A stretch of 51,695 nucleotides of DNA from Blastopirellula marina. GTDB lineage: Bacteria; Planctomycetota; Planctomycetia; Pirellulales; Thermoguttaceae. The first letter of the stretch is position 1. Every line of letters begins with the position of its first letter. The stretch covers positions 1-51,695 of the forward strand of contig DYLS01000015.1 in the NCBI GenBank assembly GCA_020721965.1, read 5' to 3'. The notes beneath the pieces were generated by a model that was not told where the DNA came from, did not search any database, and saw nothing but the letters and a program-made list of their open reading frames with translations. A program made the translations under genes and the position numbers. Shown here piece by piece: positions 25,609 to 34,967 of the stretch.

Positions 25609-27171
25609 CTACTCCTCCGGCAAGGCGGCCTTCCATCCGGCGTGCAAAAGGTCGGCCAATTCCCGCTGCACGTCGGCATACGCGGGATCGTCCACCAAGT
25701 TTACCGTCTCCCACGGATCATTTTCCAGATCGTACAGCGCGGTCGGGATGGGTGCCTTTTTGCTGAACTCCATGTAGCGATAGCGCTTTGTGCGAACCGC
25801 CTGTCCGAAGGCGTCGTTGTCGTCCTCCACGATGAAGGCCGCCTTTTTCCAATGCCTCTTGGGATTTTCTAGTAGTGGCACGAAACTGGTACCCTGCAGG
25901 TTCTGTGGGAGGTCCAGTTTGAGCAGTTCTCCTAACGTAGGGACAAGGTCCACGAATTCCACGATTTCGTCGCACACCGCCCCGTTGCCCGCCGCCCCCG
26001 GGACTCGAACGATCAGCGGTGCCCGATGCGTTGCTTCCAGCATCGAATACTTCGACCCAAAACCGTGGTCCCCGAGATGAAAGCCATGATCCCCCAGCAG
26101 GATCACGATCGTTTTGTCAGCCAATCCCGTTTTGTCTAAGGCATCCAAAATCATGCCGACATTGTCGTCGACAAAAGTCAAACAGGCATAATAGGCAGCC
26201 AAGGCCTCTTTGGCTTGTTGCGATGTGGGTTGGTGCTGCGTGAAAATGTCGGGATTGCCGCCCGTCGTACGCCGCGGATACGGACAGTTGACAAGACCTT
26301 GAGGCGTAGCGGGGAAGTCGGGCAACGTCGCCGGATCGTACATGGCGACATATTCCTTGGGCGCAACCAGAGGCGTGTGCGGTCGCGACTGCGAAACCGC
26401 CAAGAAGAACTGTCGGCCGCTCTTGGCGAACTCTTCCAAAAGGGCCGCGGCAGTAGCCGCCATGCGATAGTCCCACTCTTGCTCCCGCGTCCGCCCCGAA
26501 TCGCCGTACCGATCCGAATTCCGCCGCAGCCACTGCGCATACTCTCGGCTCTTTTTATCCTTGGGGGCCGGTTGCCAACCCTCTGGCCTTGGCACGGGCG
26601 GGAATTTCAAGATCGGGGCCGGTCCCTGCCAGCCCGCGGGATGCTGCTGATAGTGCTCGATCCGATCGAATGTCGCGAGCTGCTTGTCCGCGTAGTCCAA
26701 GCGATGAAACAACTTGCCGATGACCGCGGTGGAAAAGCCTCGGGCCTTCAACATTTCGGGCAGCGTCACCACGTTGGGCGGCATGACTTCGTCCATCACA
26801 TGGCCGTTCGAGGTAACGCCTGTGGTCAACGGTCGTAGTCCCGTCAAAAAAGACGTTCGCGACGGATTGCAGCAAACTGCCTGAACGTATGCCCGGTCGA
26901 AACGGATGCCGGTTTCGGCGAAACGGCTCAGGTGCGGTGTCCGACAAAGGTGATTACCATAACAGCCCAGGGCCGCCGCATTGCAATCCTCGATGTTGAT
27001 GAACAAGACGTTCATGTTCGAGGTGTCGATCTTCGGCGAGTCCTTTTCCAGTTCCACCCCCGCGGTCGTCGCGACCGAAAAGCACGTGCCCCATAAGCTC
27101 GCCAAAAAGCACAACGGAAAAGCAGACCAAGACCATCTACGTGCCGATACTCGTGTACATCGGATTTGCAT
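25609..27171 (-). CDS. Secreted type I sulfatase (iduronate-2-sulfatase-like)
   Basis: The product is 520 aa from the ATG at 27171, with GGGAGG seven nt upstream. A signal peptide covers about residues 1-38. NVLFINIEDCNAAALGCYGN is the metal-binding start of the sulfatase fold. The active-site signature is complete, CNPSRTSFLTG (CxPSR then TG), so the cysteine should be converted to formylglycine by a maturase encoded elsewhere. GKLFHRLDYADKQ, KTIVILLGDHGFHLGDHGFG and PHTPLVAPKEYVAMYD match the iduronate-2-sulfatase-like branch. The C-terminal PTALYDLENDPWETVNLVDD is typical. It would remove sulfate from polysaccharides outside the cytoplasm; planctomycetes carry many such genes. Confidence 0.94.
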   Translation of the reverse strand: MQIRCTRVSARRWSWSAFPLCFLASLWGTCFSVATTAGVELEKDSPKIDTSNMNVLFINIEDCNAAALGCYGNHLCRTPHLSRFAETGIRFDRAYVQAVCCNPSRTSFLTGLRPLTTGVTSNGHVMDEVMPPNVVTLPEMLKARGFSTAVIGKLFHRLDYADKQLATFDRIEHYQQHPAGWQGPAPILKFPPVPRPEGWQPAPKDKKSREYAQWLRRNSDRYGDSGRTREQEWDYRMAATAAALLEEFAKSGRQFFLAVSQSRPHTPLVAPKEYVAMYDPATLPDFPATPQGLVNCPYPRRTTGGNPDIFTQHQPTSQQAKEALAAYYACLTFVDDNVGMILDALDKTGLADKTIVILLGDHGFHLGDHGFGSKYSMLEATHRAPLIVRVPGAAGNGAVCDEIVEFVDLVPTLGELLKLDLPQNLQGTSFVPLLENPKRHWKKAAFIVEDDNDAFGQAVRTKRYRYMEFSKKAPIPTALYDLENDPWETVNLVDDPAYADVQRELADLLHAGWKAALPEE

Positions 27172-27314
27172 CACTCAGCCTCCCGCAACAGCATGCTGTA
27201 GCCCAACGCGACGCCGCCGATGCCCAGAGTCCGCCTAGCCAATTCATTTTCGGCGGCGTGCGGACACACGCGTACATAATAACACGCCGCGTCATGATTC
27301 AATACTCCGCATTC

Positions 27315-27343
27315 TTGTAATTCAACTGGAGTTCCTGTAGAAT
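27315..27343 (+). promoter_or_regulatory. Candidate promoter for nrfHA
   Basis: TTGTAA (27315-27320) and TAGAAT (27338-27343) are separated by exactly 17 bp, with a leader of about 105 nt to the nrfH ATG. The match to the housekeeping consensus is moderate (4/6 and 5/6). The rest of the gap 27172-27454 shows only weak internal repetition (CATCGTGGCTGGCTC and CATTGTGGCCAGCTC). Confidence 0.4.
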
Positions 27344-27454
27344 TTAGCGGTTATCCGCTATCATCGTGGCTGGCTCTGGCTGGATCGCTGTCATTGTGGC
27401 CAGCTCGATAGCGTGCTCGTTTTCCGGCTCTGGCACTCAGATCGCAAGCTCGGC

Positions 27455-27922
27455 ATGATCAAACTGCCTGTCCCGTCGTGGCCGCTGCTGCTCCTCGCGG
27501 TTCTCGTGGGAGTTCTCCTCGGCTCCGGAACATATACGGTATATTACGCCAACGGCCTCTCCTATTTGAGCAACGATCCCCGGGCGTGCGTCAACTGCCA
27601 CATCATGCGCGACCACTACGACGGCTGGCAGAAGGCCAGCCATCACGCGGTGGCCACCTGCAACGATTGCCATGCGCCACACGCCTTGATCCCCAAATAC
27701 CTGGCCAAGGCCGAGAATGGCTATCGCCACTCCAAAGCCTTCACCTTGCAAGATTTCCACGAACCGATTCGCATCCGGCCGGGCAATGCGGAAATGCTCC
27801 GCCGCAATTGCATCGAGTGTCACCAAGAGATGGTCAGTTGGATCGTGGCCTTGGACGACCCGGAGCACACCTTGAGCTGTGTTCACTGCCACGACGCCGT
27901 CGGACACGGCCCGACCAAATAG
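27455..27922 (+). CDS. nrfH: Cytochrome c nitrite reductase small subunit NrfH (NapC/NirT family)
   Basis: A membrane-anchored tetrahaem cytochrome that takes electrons from the quinol pool and feeds NrfA. The product is 155 aa from the ATG at 27455, typical for NrfH; a GTG at 27413 would extend it by 14 residues. One N-terminal transmembrane helix ([20 protein letters not shown]) is followed by four CxxCH haem motifs: CVNCH, CNDCH, CIECH and [20 protein letters not shown] is typical of NrfH. nrfA starts 12 bp after the stop, so the two form an operon. Confidence 0.94.
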   Translation: MIKLPVPSWPLLLLAVLVGVLLGSGTYTVYYANGLSYLSNDPRACVNCHIMRDHYDGWQKASHHAVATCNDCHAPHALIPKYLAKAENGYRHSKAFTLQDFHEPIRIRPGNAEMLRRNCIECHQEMVSWIVALDDPEHTLSCVHCHDAVGHGPTK

Positions 27923-27934
27923 AAAGATGGCTCC

Positions 27935-29401
27935 ATGACAGAACCGGAAAAATCGACTTTGCGCTTCAGTCGGCTGGCCTGGATCATTTACGGGATCGTG
28001 GTGCTGGTGACGGCCGCCGCCACGGTAGGCGTGATGGCCATCTGGCAAAACATATCGCTTCGCAAGCAGGAATCGCTACAAACCGTCTTCCAGGTGGTCA
28101 AGCTCACGGAAGACACCGTGGACCCCGCAGAGTGGGGCAAGAACTTTCGCCGACAGTACGACAGTTATAAGCGGACGGTGGATACGGAGCGGACCCGTTA
28201 CGGCGGCAGCGAGGCCTTTCAAAAACTGGACGAAGACCCCCGCTGGCGCGTGTTCTTCCAAGGCTACGCCTTTGGCGTCGACTACCGAGAAGAACGGGGA
28301 CATGCCTACATGTTGCAAGATCAAGACCAAACCGAACGTGTAAGGCAATTCCAGCAGCCGGGGTCTTGCCTGCACTGCCATGCGGCCGTGATCCCGGCAT
28401 ACCGAGAGATGGGCCGCCGGGCCGGCATCAGCGACGACCATCGCCAAGAGCAGATCATGAAGGGCTTCGAGGTGGTTTGCGCGATGCCTTGGACGGAAGC
28501 CCGCAACCTCACCGACGACCAAGGCCGAAAGCTCATCGACCACCCCGTAACCTGCCTCGACTGCCATGATCCGGCGACCATGCAGCTTCGGGTCACGCGG
28601 CCGGGATTCCTGAACGGGATCCAGCGGCTGGCGGAGTCGGACGACGACGTCCCCCATTTCCCCAGCATCCTCCGCTGGCGGAAAGGCCCCCGGGACAAGC
28701 CCTACGACCCCAACCGCGACGCCTCGCGGCAGGAAATGCGGTCCATGGTGTGCGGCCAATGCCATGTGGAATACTACTTCAAGGGTCCCGGCAAACTCCT
28801 CACCTATCCGTGGCACCACGGACTGAAGATGGATCAAGAGGAGGCCTATTACGACGAGGTGAAATTCACGGACTGGAAGCACGGCCGGTCCCAAGCCCCC
28901 ATGCTCAAGGCCCAGCACCCCGAATTCGAAATGTGGAGCCAGGGCATCCATGCCCGTAGCGGTGTGGCCTGCGCCGACTGCCACATGCCTTACGTTCGTG
29001 TGGGAGCGGTGAAGATCAGTGACCACCACGTCCGCAGTCCGTTACTGAACATCTCTCGGGCTTGCCAGACCTGCCACCGCTACCCGGAGGATGAAATCCT
29101 CGCCCGCGCCGAAGCCATTCAAACCCGCACCAAGTCCATGATGGACCGAGCGGAGATCGCCGTCCTGGACCTGATCGAGGCGATCGTGGCGGCCGAAAAG
29201 TCGGGGGTGGATGCGGAGTCTCTGGAAGCGGCACGGCAATTCCATCGGCGGTCGCAATGGCGACTGGATTACGTAGCGGCAGAGAATTCGCTGGGCTTCC
29301 ACGCCCCGCAAGAGGCCGCCCGCATCCTAGCCGAGGCAATCGACATCGCCCGGCAAGGGCAGGTAGCCCTCCCCCGGGTACAAAAGACTGCCGGGAATTA
29401 G
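27935..29401 (+). CDS. nrfA: Ammonia-forming cytochrome c nitrite reductase NrfA
   Basis: Reduces nitrite to ammonium with six electrons on the outer side of the cytoplasmic membrane. The product is 488 aa, with an N-terminal hydrophobic helix (about residues 15-35) that serves as a signal or anchor. Five haem motifs are present: CLHCH (145), CLDCH (207), CGQCH (273), CADCH (346) and CQTCH (377). The first, which binds the active-site haem, is CxxCH rather than the CxxCK of E. coli NrfA, so no special lyase is implied and none is adjacent. DYREERGHAYML holds the active-site arginine region; YPWHHGL and AQHPEFEMWSQGIHARSG are NrfA marks. A family A element begins six bases after the stop codon. 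Confidence 0.95.
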   Translation: MTEPEKSTLRFSRLAWIIYGIVVLVTAAATVGVMAIWQNISLRKQESLQTVFQVVKLTEDTVDPAEWGKNFRRQYDSYKRTVDTERTRYGGSEAFQKLDEDPRWRVFFQGYAFGVDYREERGHAYMLQDQDQTERVRQFQQPGSCLHCHAAVIPAYREMGRRAGISDDHRQEQIMKGFEVVCAMPWTEARNLTDDQGRKLIDHPVTCLDCHDPATMQLRVTRPGFLNGIQRLAESDDDVPHFPSILRWRKGPRDKPYDPNRDASRQEMRSMVCGQCHVEYYFKGPGKLLTYPWHHGLKMDQEEAYYDEVKFTDWKHGRSQAPMLKAQHPEFEMWSQGIHARSGVACADCHMPYVRVGAVKISDHHVRSPLLNISRACQTCHRYPEDEILARAEAIQTRTKSMMDRAEIAVLDLIEAIVAAEKSGVDAESLEAARQFHRRSQWRLDYVAAENSLGFHAPQEAARILAEAIDIARQGQVALPRVQKTAGN

Positions 29402-29407
29402 TCCTAA

Positions 29408-29573
29408 CTGGACTTTTGTAACCTGTGTTCATAAGCTCCCCCCTTTCGTCCGGAAATGGCCGGGTGAGAGCAGTTTACTGCGAAAACGGCTTTCGCTGTT
29501 TTGCCTGACTTGACCAAGCGCGAGACTTGTCACCCCATCTCAGAGGGGGATCAAGCACTTTGCAAAAGTCCGG
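29408..29573 (-). repeat. Miniature inverted-repeat element, family A, copy 3 (166 bp)
   Basis: The termini are CTGGACTTTTGTAA (29408-29421) and TTGCAAAAGTCCGG (29560-29573). Perfect 6-bp flanks TCCTAA (29402-29407 and 29574-29579) are the target duplication. It is exactly as long as copy 2, and its interior matches copies 1 and 2 in reverse orientation. The left TCCTAA begins on the base after the nrfA stop, so the insertion did not damage the gene. Confidence 0.92.
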
Positions 29574-29588
29574 TCCTAAATCGCAGGG

Positions 29589-29626
29589 TCGTTTGCTTGG
29601 CTCAACATCGTTTGCTTGGATCAACA
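29589..29626. repeat. Direct repeat, two 19-bp units
   Basis: TCGTTTGCTTGGCTCAACA (29589-29607) is followed at once by TCGTTTGCTTGGATCAACA (29608-29626), with one difference. The surrounding gap, 29574-30130, holds no recognised gene and no clear promoter for the following CDS. Confidence 0.7.
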
Positions 29627-30130
29627 TATTGCGGCGATGAGACATGACGCGTCGCAGATGTGCTGAGCACATCATGCAATCAGGCGGACTTTGCGTTATA
29701 GGATCAAAAAAGAGTTCGCAAACAGAGCGTTGGGTCCCAAGGCATCTGATGTCGTAGTGCCGTACCCAACGTATGAGCCAATGAACCCAGACGCACCCCA
29801 GGCTACGAATCCAGACGCTGTGAAGAACGGCTATTCGCCAAATCTCACGGCACTTGCTTGCTTTGCCTAGCTTGCCCAATTAAGATCGAATTGTGCCGCC
29901 TTAACGCATCACTGATTTGCTGGCCCTGTAGGTAGCTGGGCGGCGGGGCGGATCGTCGTCGGTTCGTTTGCGAAATGGCGTCCGCCTGTGCGGCGTCCAT
30001 GCGGCAATTTCCATTTCGTCACAAGAAAGGGATCCAAGTAGAACGACTGGGTCGTTCCGCTGGGCAGCCGGGCGCCTTCCAGCCCGTCGGCCGAAAACGG
30101 TCCCGAGACGTTTCGATGGAGAGGCTCCTC

Positions 30131-31540
30131 ATGTATCGATCAGGCTGTGTGCGTCGATGGTTGGGCTGGTTTTTGCCCGCCATGTTTTGGGCAGCGATCT
30201 GCCAATCTCTGACTTTGGCGCAAAATAATCAAAATAATCAAAACGTCCCGGCCAGCGCCCCTGCCGGCGTGCTCGTCAGCCCGGACGGTGTGCTCGGCTT
30301 GCAAACCGCCGCGGACCCCACGGGCAGCGTGATGCGTGCCCGGGCCGCAGCCGCCCGGCAATCCCTCCCGCCCGATATCCTCCGCTATAGCCGACTGCGC
30401 AAGGTCTCGCTGCCACGGCTGGAAAAGGCCATCATCGCCGCCAACGGCACGATCACGGATGAGATGCGCTACATGGCGGGGCTACTGCGAGTCCGCTACG
30501 TGTTCCTCTACCCGGAAAGCGGTGACATCGTGCTCGCCGGGCCGGCCGAGGGCTGGGTGCCCGATCCCGCCGGCCGGGTCGTCGGCATCACCAGTGGAAA
30601 GCCCGTCATCCAATTGCAGGACGTGGTGACGGCCCTGCGGGCCTTCCCCAAGGATCAAGAAGGTCCCGCCGTGATCGGTTGCTCGATCGATCCGACCGAG
30701 GAGGGCCTCCAAAAAATGCAAGAGTTCCGGCGATCGCTAGGCTCCACGTTCCCCCGCGGCCAGGAAGTAACGGTCGCCCGGTACATGAGCACCGGCGTAA
30801 AGAACAGTCTGGGCCTGCAGGAGATCACCATCGAGGGCGTCCCCGCCGACACGCATTTCGCCCACATCCTGGTTGAAGCCGATTACCGCATGAAGCTGAT
30901 CGGCATCGGTCTGGAAAAGCCGCCGGTCCGGCTGACCAGCTTTGTGGAGCGGGCGGCATCATCGTCCGTCCCCCCCAATGCCCTCTTCCGTTGGTACTTC
31001 GTCCCCGACTACCAATGCGTGCGGGTTACGGAGGACAGCGCTGGATTGGAATTGGTGGGCGATGGGGTCAAACTGGTGGGCGAGGACGAAGTGGTGCTTT
31101 CGGGAGGCACCCGCGCCCAGGCCGCCACCTCGAACGCCGCCAGCCGCGCGTTTACCACCAGCTTCACCAAGAAGTATCCCGAACTGGCTGCCCGATCGCC
31201 GGTCTATGCGGAGCTTCGCAACGTGATCGATCTGGCCGTGATGGCCGCCTTCATCCAAAAGAACGATTTCTACACGCAAGCCAACTGGAAGATGGAATTC
31301 CTGGGCGATGAGTCGAAATTCCCCGTCCGGACTTACCCGGCCCCCAAGCAAGTGGAATCGGCGGTGAATGCAATCATCAAGGGGTCGCGCATTATGACTC
31401 CGATCGGTGGCGGCGTCCAGATCGAGACGGAAGAGGCGATCCGCGACGAGAACTTACTCCCCGACGAAGGGAATCAGGTCGGCAAGCTCCGCGAGGAAGT
31501 CAAGGTCTCCCTGCCCGCCGATACCTGGTGGTGGGATTGA
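30131..31540 (+). CDS. DUF1598 family secreted protein
   Basis: The product is 469 aa from the ATG at 30131, chosen because GGAGAGG lies six nt upstream and the protein then starts with a signal peptide (MYRSGCVRRWLGWFLPAMFW). The mature part begins with an Asn/Gln-rich stretch. The body matches the planctomycete DUF1598 family: GVLVSPDGVLGLQT, RKVSLPRLEKAIIAANGTIT, EGWVPDPAGRVVGITSGKPV, CSIDPTEEGLQKMQEF and HFAHILVEADYRMKLIGIGL. No catalytic motif is known for the family and no function is proposed. It stands alone, with a strong terminator 64 bp after the stop. Confidence 0.85.
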   Translation: MYRSGCVRRWLGWFLPAMFWAAICQSLTLAQNNQNNQNVPASAPAGVLVSPDGVLGLQTAADPTGSVMRARAAAARQSLPPDILRYSRLRKVSLPRLEKAIIAANGTITDEMRYMAGLLRVRYVFLYPESGDIVLAGPAEGWVPDPAGRVVGITSGKPVIQLQDVVTALRAFPKDQEGPAVIGCSIDPTEEGLQKMQEFRRSLGSTFPRGQEVTVARYMSTGVKNSLGLQEITIEGVPADTHFAHILVEADYRMKLIGIGLEKPPVRLTSFVERAASSSVPPNALFRWYFVPDYQCVRVTEDSAGLELVGDGVKLVGEDEVVLSGGTRAQAATSNAASRAFTTSFTKKYPELAARSPVYAELRNVIDLAVMAAFIQKNDFYTQANWKMEFLGDESKFPVRTYPAPKQVESAVNAIIKGSRIMTPIGGGVQIETEEAIRDENLLPDEGNQVGKLREEVKVSLPADTWWWD

Positions 31541-31603
31541 ACTGCTCCCTGCGACGCGACGTGGGAGCGTCTCCCGTCGCATTGTCTTCGCTTAGCAAAT
31601 CAG

Positions 31604-31632
31604 CCGCCGATTTCCTGTCGGCGGTTTTCTTT
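31604..31632 (+). terminator. Rho-independent terminator of the DUF1598 gene
   Basis: CCGCCGA (31604-31610) pairs with TCGGCGG (31618-31624) around a seven-nt loop. TTTTCTTT (31625-31632) follows directly. It lies just beyond the DUF1598 stop codon and before a family B element. Confidence 0.8.
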
Positions 31633-31688
31633 GCGCTGAATTGCTCACCGGTGCGCGTCACAAAAATCGGCTGAAAACGAGCGCCCGC

Positions 31689-31928
31689 CTAGTCCAATGC
31701 TCCTAAACGTATTCCTGCGTAAATCATTATTGGGTAACGACATCTGGTTGATTTGCATTGCATACTATGGTCATGCAATAGTTTTTCGTAAGATCTTTTC
31801 CTGTAATGAGTTGCGTGATATGCCGTGTGCACAGAAAGCGGTGGGGGAATCAGGGTGCTCAATGGGCGCAAATCGTTGTTTCTAAGGCACTTGCAATTAT
31901 CACTCCCCCGGGAGGAACTTTGGACTAA
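31689..31928 (-). repeat. Miniature inverted-repeat element, family B, copy 2 (240 bp)
   Basis: The termini CTAGTCCAATGCTCC (31689-31703) and GGAACTTTGGACTAA (31914-31928) match those of the copy at 18241-18504. The reverse complement of the interior aligns with that copy, for example TTGAGCACCCTGATTCC and CGCAACTCATTACA. No clear target duplication remains (GCCCGC against GATGCC). It ends 24 bp from the GT2 gene's stop. Confidence 0.7.
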
Positions 31929-31952
31929 GATGCCGCAGTAGGCACTAGGGCA

Positions 31953-33170
31953 TCAGGCAGGGACGGGCGGCGCCGGAGCGGCCCAAGCGGCTTCGTCCCA
32001 AACGGAGATCGGCTCCGCGCCTTTGGAAGGGGTGCGGCGCGAACGGTAAATCACATTGGCGATGAACCAGCGGTAATCGCGAATGGGGAGAAACGTGGTC
32101 CCCTGCCGTCCGGCCAGCGTCATGAAGCAGAACAGGAGACAGAGGAGGAAGCCTTGCGCGATTAGGACGCAGGCCAGGCCGGCCGCCGAGGTGGCCCAAC
32201 CTGGAATAGCCCAGGGCGTGAACCATCGCACGCCTACCACCAATAGCAATGCCGCGAAGGCTGCTGCAATGCAGGCCGTGCTAGCCAGCAGCAACCGGAC
32301 GCCGACCGTATCCGCGTGAACGGACAGGGCGGAGAGGCCATGCTGGATCAAGCCCGTCAGTCCCATCCCCGATCGCCCGAACGAGCGCCGCACGCGATCG
32401 ACGGGTACCTCGCAGCAGGCCAGCCTGGTCTTGTAAACAGCGGCGGCGTAATGGTTCCAAATCTCCCACGCCGCGGTCAGGCTCTCCAGGTGCCGCCGGG
32501 GAACGACGCTGAAATTGCCCACCCGCCATGATCGGCCCGTCAAAACCCGATACAAACCACGGTAGGCCAGATAGCCGAGGCGGAAGAGCACCCCTTCGGA
32601 TCGTCGGCGGCGGCGTGCAAACACGATCTTGGCCATCCCTTCCTCTTCGGCACGCCGCATCAACCTCGGGACGTCGGCCGGATTGTCTTCACCGTCGCAA
32701 TCCATGACCACGACGCCGTGGCAGGGCAGATGCTCCGCGATATAGGCCAGCCCGATGGCGAGGGCACGCTGATGCCCCAAGTTCCGCCGCAGCCGAAGCA
32801 CGCGGATTTCGTCGATCGCCGCATCGTCAGGCAGGTCCGGGGGCGTCAGGGGGTGGCAAGAGCCGTCGTCGGCCAAGACCACCACAACGCCGCGAGACAA
32901 CCTCCCCGCGGCGGCCTCAGCACGCAAAACGCGGTGCAGCGATTCTACGGTGCGACTTACCGCCGTCTCATCATTGAAAACCGGCATCAACACGACCCAC
33001 GGATGGGCCTTCGCGGCCTCCATCTCCGGGGTAGCATTTCGCTCGTTCAGCGCGGTCGGCATGTGGTTCAATTCCCGTTGGACATCGCGGCTCACCGAAG
33101 CGGCGGGGAAGGCCCAGCGGTCGGAAAGAGACGCCAGGGCCGCCCCGTCCACACCGTTTGGGGACGGCAT
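31953..33170 (-). CDS. GT2 family glycosyltransferase, membrane-bound
   Basis: The product is 405 aa; an internal ATG at 33062 would remove 36 poorly conserved residues and is also plausible. The catalytic domain starts near residue 57 (HPWVVLMPVFNDETAVSRTV). VVLADDGS and VVMDCDGEDNPADVPRLM supply the nucleotide- and metal-binding acidic residues (DxD-type), and LRLRRNLGHQRALAIGLAYI is typical of the dolichol-phosphate-mannose-synthase/GtrB branch. Two transmembrane helices near residues 290-315 and 325-350 anchor the C-terminus. Such enzymes usually load a sugar on polyprenyl phosphate. It is not clustered with the polysaccharide genes 6 kb away but may serve them. Confidence 0.87.
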   Translation of the reverse strand: MPSPNGVDGAALASLSDRWAFPAASVSRDVQRELNHMPTALNERNATPEMEAAKAHPWVVLMPVFNDETAVSRTVESLHRVLRAEAAAGRLSRGVVVVLADDGSCHPLTPPDLPDDAAIDEIRVLRLRRNLGHQRALAIGLAYIAEHLPCHGVVVMDCDGEDNPADVPRLMRRAEEEGMAKIVFARRRRRSEGVLFRLGYLAYRGLYRVLTGRSWRVGNFSVVPRRHLESLTAAWEIWNHYAAAVYKTRLACCEVPVDRVRRSFGRSGMGLTGLIQHGLSALSVHADTVGVRLLLASTACIAAAFAALLLVVGVRWFTPWAIPGWATSAAGLACVLIAQGFLLCLLFCFMTLAGRQGTTFLPIRDYRWFIANVIYRSRRTPSKGAEPISVWDEAAWAAPAPPVPA

Positions 33171-33404
33171 TCCTACTGAATCCTACCTTGCAGGCAGGGT
33201 CCTCGGCGCCCGTGCGAGGATCGAAAACCAGACGCAAAATCGGCGCCGTGCAGGAAGGATTCATCCCACCGGAAGATGGGCGGGCTATACTTGGATGGAC
33301 GCCGAACACGGCGCGCCGAGACAAGGCCGAACTCCGCCTAGTTTTGCGCCGTCCTTATAACCCGCTTTATCGTTACGAACCGCTTGCCATCGCCGGAAAA
33401 CGTC

Positions 33405-34700
33405 ATGCCCCCGCAGGAATTCCTTCCCCGCTGGTTTGCGCCTTTGGTGACGGCGGAACACACCGACCTGAGCGGCATTTTTCTGCGATTGGGGATGTGC
33501 GTGCTGCTCGGGTTTCTGGTCGGCCTGCAACGGGAGCACACGGAGGCCGGGATGCCTGGTCTGCGGACATTCCCCCTCATCACCTTGGCTGGCGGCGTGT
33601 TCGCCATCGTCGGCAGGCTGATCGGCGTTTGGGTTCCGGCGGCGGCACTCTTAACCGTGGTGGCTCTTTTATTCTTTCCCCAATGGCTGCGACTGCAACA
33701 GCGGGAACCCGACCCAGGCATCACCACGAGCATGGCGGCGCTGCTGATGTACGGCGTGGGCGCGCTCCTGCTGCTCACGCGGTTGGAGGTCGGCGTGGTG
33801 GTTGGCGGAGCCATCGCCGTCATGCTCCAGTTCAAACCCGAGATGCGTCACCTGTCGGATCAGTTGGGGGCCGAGGACCTCCGCGCCATCATGCAATTCG
33901 TGTTGATTTCCTGCATCATCCTGCCAGTGCTGCCCGATACACCGATCGATCCGTACGGCGTCATCCGCCCCTTCAACGTGTGGCTCATGGTAGTGCTGAT
34001 CGTGGCCCTGAGCCTGGGCGGATACATCGCCTACAAATTCATGGGCCGGGCGGCAGGAGTGTTCCTCACGGGGCTGCTGGGCGGGGCCGTCTCCAGCACC
34101 GCCGCCACGATCAGCGCCGCGCGGCAGGTGAAGGCCGATGCGGGCCTTTTCTCGGCCGCCCACGCCATCGTCCTCTTGGCCTCCGCGGTGATGTTCGCAC
34201 GCGTTTTCGTCGAAATGCTGGTCGTCAATCCCAGATTTCTGGCGAATTCGGCCTCGCCTCTCCTGATCATGGCGCTGGCTACCCTCCTTCCAGCCTTCGC
34301 TCAATGGCGACGCGCCCGGCAGACTCCACCACTGATCGCCGACGCGAAAAACCCCACGCAAATGCGGGCGGCCATCCTGTTCGCGATTGCGTACGCCGTG
34401 GTGTTGTTCCTCGTGGCGGCAGTCAAGGATGCCCTGGGAGACCGCGGCCTGTTTGTTCTAGCGTTTTTCTCCGGGCTGCACGACATGGACGCCGTTACGT
34501 TATCGCTGGCCCGCATGGCTTCCACGGATGAAGCCATCCTCGCCAATGGCTGGCGTTACCTGGTGATTGCGATCATCGCCAATATGGTGGTGAAGTCAGC
34601 GTTTGCAGGGCTGCTCGGCGCCTGGAAGCTGGGGCGCGGCGTGGCCCTATCCTTTGCAATCCCCACAGCAGCGGGGATCGCTTTAGTCCTGCTGCTTTAG
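33405..34700 (+). CDS. MgtC/SapB family protein with DUF4010 domain
   Basis: The product is 431 aa of integral membrane protein. The ATG at 33405 is preferred over a TTG at 33384. The N-terminal MgtC-like domain (about residues 25-145) shows LGFLVGLQREHTEAGMPGLR, then FPLITLAGGVFAIVG. The C-terminal half (about 185-425) has the helices of DUF4010, with FLTGLLGGAVSSTAATISAA and FFSGLHDMDAVTLSLARMA. At least ten hydrophobic segments are visible. The role is unknown; MgtC proteins affect magnesium and virulence in other bacteria, but this two-domain branch is not characterised. It stands alone. Confidence 0.88.
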   Translation: MPPQEFLPRWFAPLVTAEHTDLSGIFLRLGMCVLLGFLVGLQREHTEAGMPGLRTFPLITLAGGVFAIVGRLIGVWVPAAALLTVVALLFFPQWLRLQQREPDPGITTSMAALLMYGVGALLLLTRLEVGVVVGGAIAVMLQFKPEMRHLSDQLGAEDLRAIMQFVLISCIILPVLPDTPIDPYGVIRPFNVWLMVVLIVALSLGGYIAYKFMGRAAGVFLTGLLGGAVSSTAATISAARQVKADAGLFSAAHAIVLLASAVMFARVFVEMLVVNPRFLANSASPLLIMALATLLPAFAQWRRARQTPPLIADAKNPTQMRAAILFAIAYAVVLFLVAAVKDALGDRGLFVLAFFSGLHDMDAVTLSLARMASTDEAILANGWRYLVIAIIANMVVKSAFAGLLGAWKLGRGVALSFAIPTAAGIALVLLL

Positions 34701-34967
34701 CACCGTGGCGTTGGGCAGCAGCTCCAGCCGGACACGCCAACCCTTGGTGTGTCACCTTCCGCTCCGGTAGGTCATCCAGAAAATGCCAAGCCTTTGTGGG
34801 CCAGCCGCTGTCCACGGCATAAAATGAAGAAGAAGCAATCCGAGGGCTGATCGGCAGGTAGGCGTGCGGCAGCCGGGACGCGCCGCAATGGCGTGGGATA
34901 CGTGGGATAAACGACTCCGAGCCCACCAAGGCCGCCGCCCTCCCGCAAGGCTCGGCGAGGTGAAGGC
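34701..34967. other. Intergenic region with a possible short gene tail
   Basis: On the minus strand just after the MgtC stop, a short frame ends in WRVRLELLPNATVLKQQD and a stop. It has a protein-like look but is closed by a stop a few codons upstream. It may be the end of a decayed gene or chance. No promoter or terminator was identified. Confidence 0.25.

Noticed and set aside
33158-34531. Plus-strand open frame of 457 codons overlapping the MgtC gene
   Set aside because: It is in another frame of a clear membrane-protein gene and is His/Arg/Gly-rich without hydrophobic helices.
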